DNA of 8,513 bases from contig CAYXNJ010000066.1 of NCBI GenBank assembly GCA_964466465.1, positions 1 through 8,513 on the forward strand, written 5' to 3'. The notes beneath the pieces were generated by a model. That model worked only from the letters and a program-made list of their open reading frames with translations. It had not been told where the DNA came from and did no database searches. Position numbers and translations under genes: made by a program. Source of the stretch: Sulfurospirillum sp964466465 (GTDB lineage: Bacteria > Campylobacterota > Campylobacteria > Campylobacterales > Sulfurospirillaceae). Positions 5,756-8,513 of this stretch are shown here, piece after piece (position 1 is the stretch's first letter; every line of letters starts with the position of its first letter).

Positions 5756-6612
5756 TTAGACTCTTTTATGAATTTTCTATAGGCTCGTTTTGTATCGTCT
5801 TTTTTACCATCAAGATAGATGGTAGGCGTGCCATTAATCATCAAATTAGTGGCAAGTTCTTGGTCATTGTTTAGCTGTTTGAGAATATGTGCTTGATTGA
5901 TCTGCTCAACGGTAAAGTTTTTCTTTAATGCTTTGTTGAAAATATCTAAGATAACCTTTTCATCGCTCTCTTTAATGTCAAAAAACTCTTTATACACTTT
6001 TGCAACAATCTCTTTATCGCCCTTCTCTTCGGCTAAGATCATTGCTTTAACCAGTGTTGGAGCTGCAGGGTGAATATTGAGTGGAAAATGATAGTAAAAA
6101 AGTGCAAACATGTCAGGATTTTTCTGTACATCTGCGATAACTTCTGGTACAAAATCCATACAGAAAGGGCACAAAGGGTCACTAAAAACAACAATTTTAT
6201 GAGGGGCATTGAAATTACCCGCTAAAAGATGCTCTTTGTTATAAGCGGATGCTTCCATATCTAATGAATAAGCACCTTTAATGCTTCTACCACTGTTAAT
6301 ATCTGCAAAATCTTTACTTAAAATTTTACCGTTGGTAAAAACAATGTCATTGACAGAAAGCTTTTTACCCTCTTGCTTGGTCAGTTTAAGATCAATACGC
6401 ACAAAATAGACCATCCAGCCAGAGAGATCTTTCATCTCCTCTTTTTTGAGAATGACGACTTTATCGAATGTATAGTTCTCATTAGGTGCGATTGCTTTTT
6501 GTAAAAATGTCGTTACTTTTTGATCAAGTTCAGCATTGACATCCGCCGCAAACAGCGAAAGACTACTTAATGCGATGATTGTCGTCAATAACTTCAACAT
6601 CAATGATCTCAT
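5752..6612 (-). CDS. Secreted DsbC/DsbA-like thiol-disulfide protein (CPFC)
   Basis: A predicted periplasmic thiol-disulfide oxidoreductase or isomerase of about 286 residues. A signal peptide is evident (basic start, then LLTTIIALSSLSLFAAD). A roughly 100-residue N-terminal domain resembling the dimerisation/linker part of DsbC-type proteins is followed by a thioredoxin fold. That fold has a CPFC active site (C148 and C151 in DPLCPFCMDF) and the cis-proline loop NGTPTIYLDG (P263). The start is ambiguous. ATG at 6612 has AAGGAA (6624-6619) with six-base spacing and is chosen; ATG at 6600 gives an equally good signal peptide, and frames extending to 6678 only add an unlikely leader. The start lies about 50 nt inside the end of the fxsA gene in another frame. 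Placed before hemC, it may act on extracytoplasmic cysteines such as those of c-type cytochromes; that role is inferred. Confidence 0.85.
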   Translation of the reverse strand: MRSLMLKLLTTIIALSSLSLFAADVNAELDQKVTTFLQKAIAPNENYTFDKVVILKKEEMKDLSGWMVYFVRIDLKLTKQEGKKLSVNDIVFTNGKILSKDFADINSGRSIKGAYSLDMEASAYNKEHLLAGNFNAPHKIVVFSDPLCPFCMDFVPEVIADVQKNPDMFALFYYHFPLNIHPAAPTLVKAMILAEEKGDKEIVAKVYKEFFDIKESDEKVILDIFNKALKKNFTVEQINQAHILKQLNNDQELATNLMINGTPTIYLDGKKDDTKRAYRKFIKESK

Positions 6613-6985
6613 CTTCATTTCCTTGTCTAAAATGGTGTGGAGGATTTTCCTCTTTATCGTGTAAAAATTTTGAAACAAACAGCGTTACAATGGAGCTAAA
6701 TTGCAATAAAAGACCGACTATATCGCCTAAAAAGCCTGGTAAAATCAGCAAAATAGCACCAACAATCGTCCAAAGATTGAGTCTCTGGAATGATTCGATG
6801 CTAATCTCTCCTTGCATAAGCGCATTCAGATTTTGCATAAGTGTGATACGCATATTTGCAAGTAAGATAAGTCCTATAACTGCAGATAATACAAGTTCAA
6901 CAAAGGTTGCTACTGCACCTATTGCTGAAGCCATATTGACACTTACCATCACCTCTAAGAAGAGATAGATCAAAAAGTATTTCAC
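6563..6985 (-). CDS. fxsA: FxsA family membrane protein
   Basis: A 140-residue inner-membrane protein of the FxsA family, whose E. coli member affects exclusion of phage T7 by the F plasmid; the general function is unknown. The N-terminal helix pair includes LFLEVMVSVNMASAIG and VLSAVIGLILLANM, followed by a soluble loop and a third and fourth hydrophobic stretch (TIVGAILLILPGFLGDIVGLLL), the characteristic GFLGD region. The tail is acidic and ends near VEVIDDNHRIK. The start is GTG at 6985, overlapping the TGA of proS by four bases, with GGAA about nine bases upstream; the first ATG would remove most of the first helix. The C. jejuni membrane protein between proS and hemC (Cj0544) occupies the same place. 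Confidence 0.88.
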   Translation of the reverse strand: MKYFLIYLFLEVMVSVNMASAIGAVATFVELVLSAVIGLILLANMRITLMQNLNALMQGEISIESFQRLNLWTIVGAILLILPGFLGDIVGLLLQFSSIVTLFVSKFLHDKEENPPHHFRQGNEDEIIDVEVIDDNHRIK

Positions 6986-8513
6986 GCTAAGAGTTCCTTT
7001 AGTTTTGCAAGAGCTTCTTCTTTTTTAACAACGGTTTTTTCTAATGTTCTACGCTCAACAATCTCTACAAAGCCCTCTTCAAGCTCTTTTCCAACGATGA
7101 GTGCATAAGGAAGACCGATGAGTTCATAATCTTTCATTTTAAAACCAAAACGCTCATTTCTATCATCGAGTAAAATACCCAAACGCTCTTGCTTTAGTGC
7201 TGTATAAATTTCTTCTGAGTAGGCACTTTGCGATTCATCTTTACTATTAGAAACAATGATGTCAAGCAAGTACGGTGCGGTTTGTTTGTTCCAAATACAC
7301 CCTTTCTCATCATGGCTTGCTTCGATCATAACGGCAACCAAACGGCTTACACCGATGCCATAGCATCCCATGTAGAAAGGTTGTGCTTTGCCATTTTTAT
7401 CTAAGAAGGTTGCTCCCATGGCTTTAGCGTATTTTTGTCCAAGCTGGAAGATATGCCCTACTTCAATACCCTTAGTAACACCAAGTTCTCCACCACAACA
7501 TGCACAACGATCCCCTGCTTTGACACTCACTAAATCTTTATAACGATCCTCTTTGAAGTTGAACATTGAAACGCCTACCATATGGAAGTCTGTTTCATTG
7601 GCGCCACAGATCAGGTTTTTAGCCTCTTTTAATTCTAAATCTATGTAAAATTTTACACATTCTAATCCGACAGGTCCGATAAAACCTGCTTTTAAGCCTA
7701 CATTTTCGACTTCTTCAAGACTTGCATCTACAAGGTCAAGTGCACCACACGCATTTTGCGCTTTGGTCTCTTGAAGTTCATCGTTACCTCGTACAAAAAA
7801 GACAACAACCTCTTCTTTATCGACATAGATTGCTTTTTTCACAACCGCTTTAATGCTATAAAATGGATCGACTTTAAAGAAATTGCAGACATCTTCAATC
7901 GTTTTCATATCGGGAGTTTTAAATTTAGAGAGGTTTGCTTCAGGCGCTTCTGCACTCGTTGTTTTAGGAGCGCGTTTTGCTGCTTCAATGTTAGCAGCAT
8001 ACGAGCATTGCTGACACACAACGATGTCATCTTCGCCATTTTGTGCCAAAACCATAAACTCTTTACTACCACTACCACCGATAGCACCACTATCTGCTTC
8101 AACCGCTCTAAAATCAAGTCCTAAGCGTGTGAAGATTTTGGTGTAAGTCTTTTCCATTACATCAAACTCTTTTTTCATACACGCTTCATCTTCATGAAAA
8201 CTGTAACCATCTTTCATGGTAAATTCACGACCGCGAAGTAGTCCAAAACGAGGACGCGCTTCATCACGGAATTTGGTTGTTATTTGGTATAAATGAAGGG
8301 GAAGTTGTTTGTAACTATTGATACGATTGCGTACCACATCGACCACAACCTCTTCGTGGGTTGGTCCTAAAACAAATTCGTTCTCTTTTCTATCTTTAAA
8401 ACGGCACAACTCTTTACCAAATACATCGTAACGTCCACTTTGTTTCCAAAGTTCAGCAGGTGTGACCACATCCATCTGAATCTCTTGGGCACCTGTTTCA
8501 TCCATCTCTTCTT
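6982..8513 (-). CDS. proS: Prolyl-tRNA synthetase, N-terminus cut by window edge
   Basis: A class II aminoacyl-tRNA synthetase (EC 6.1.1.15) charging tRNA-Pro in the cytoplasm. The frame stays open to the window end; an ATG at 8505 is internal, because it is preceded in frame by EE as in family members, so roughly 60 N-terminal residues are missing. Class II motif 2 is seen in FRDEARPRFGLLRGREFTMKD and motif 3 in GCYGIGVSRLVAVMIE. Between them is the bacterial insertion (editing) domain that clears Ala-tRNA-Pro, with a lysine in VVKKAIYV and the RGNDEL segment. Two cysteine pairs flank it (CQQC, and CACC followed by GG), suggesting a small metal site, a common variation in this phylum. The C-terminal anticodon-binding domain is complete. 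Its TGA overlaps the GTG start of the FxsA gene. Confidence 0.97.
   Translation of the reverse strand, partial: EEMDETGAQEIQMDVVTPAELWKQSGRYDVFGKELCRFKDRKENEFVLGPTHEEVVVDVVRNRINSYKQLPLHLYQITTKFRDEARPRFGLLRGREFTMKDGYSFHEDEACMKKEFDVMEKTYTKIFTRLGLDFRAVEADSGAIGGSGSKEFMVLAQNGEDDIVVCQQCSYAANIEAAKRAPKTTSAEAPEANLSKFKTPDMKTIEDVCNFFKVDPFYSIKAVVKKAIYVDKEEVVVFFVRGNDELQETKAQNACGALDLVDASLEEVENVGLKAGFIGPVGLECVKFYIDLELKEAKNLICGANETDFHMVGVSMFNFKEDRYKDLVSVKAGDRCACCGGELGVTKGIEVGHIFQLGQKYAKAMGATFLDKNGKAQPFYMGCYGIGVSRLVAVMIEASHDEKGCIWNKQTAPYLLDIIVSNSKDESQSAYSEEIYTALKQERLGILLDDRNERFGFKMKDYELIGLPYALIVGKELEEGFVEIVERRTLEKTVVKKEEALAKLKELLA

Noticed and set aside
5259..5759. Long plus-strand frame of 166 codons
   Set aside because: Opposite hemC, serine-rich, no start signals; a shadow of hemC codon use.
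6613..6678. Upstream extension of the thiol-redox protein
   Set aside because: It would put a basic non-signal leader ahead of a good signal peptide and deepen the overlap with fxsA; better ribosome binding spacing exists for 6612.

Overview
The window looks like chromosomal DNA of a Campylobacterota (epsilonproteobacterial) species, most probably Sulfurospirillum or a close relative. The genes are AT-rich and almost all face left (minus strand). The right half keeps the order proS - fxsA-type membrane gene - hemC - ubiD known from Campylobacter jejuni, and the left half carries a C. jejuni-type desulforubrerythrin. The genus is an inference from gene content and protein character; no search was run.

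Right part (2990-8513): a tight operon read leftward. It starts with proS (5' end cut by the window edge), followed by an FxsA-family membrane protein (GTG start, 4-nt overlap), a secreted DsbC/DsbA-like thioredoxin-fold protein (start nested in the end of fxsA), hemC (4-nt overlap) and a long UbiD-family decarboxylase (about 9 nt gap). These serve prolyl-tRNA synthesis, haem synthesis and, probably, menaquinone synthesis. The periplasmic thiol-redox gene is an extra member compared with C. jejuni.

Middle part (1500-2990): an orphan 197-residue protein with a helix-turn-helix-like N terminus has its own good promoter. That promoter lies in the loop of an inverted repeat that would hide the gene's ribosome binding site in read-through RNA from ubiD. 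Next comes a desulforubrerythrin (desulforedoxin + di-iron + rubredoxin domains), an oxidative-stress peroxidase, with AT-rich repeats upstream and a possible terminator downstream.

Left part (1-1500): the less ordinary region. A short radical SAM protein with a cysteine-rich SPASM-like tail is preceded by a 41-codon open frame that stops on its start codon. Further left are small overlapping frames leading into a membrane-protein gene cut by the window edge. Both transcription units lie downstream of the same unusual element: two CTGTGACGC nonamers at a 12-bp period, followed at a fixed distance by GTTAAAAT. The layout resembles PhoB/TorR-type response-regulator boxes fused to a -10 element, which suggests a small shared regulon. 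The left unit also carries two TTACATGTAA palindromes that form one long hairpin. No rRNA, tRNA, CRISPR array, insertion sequence or plus-strand gene was recognised.
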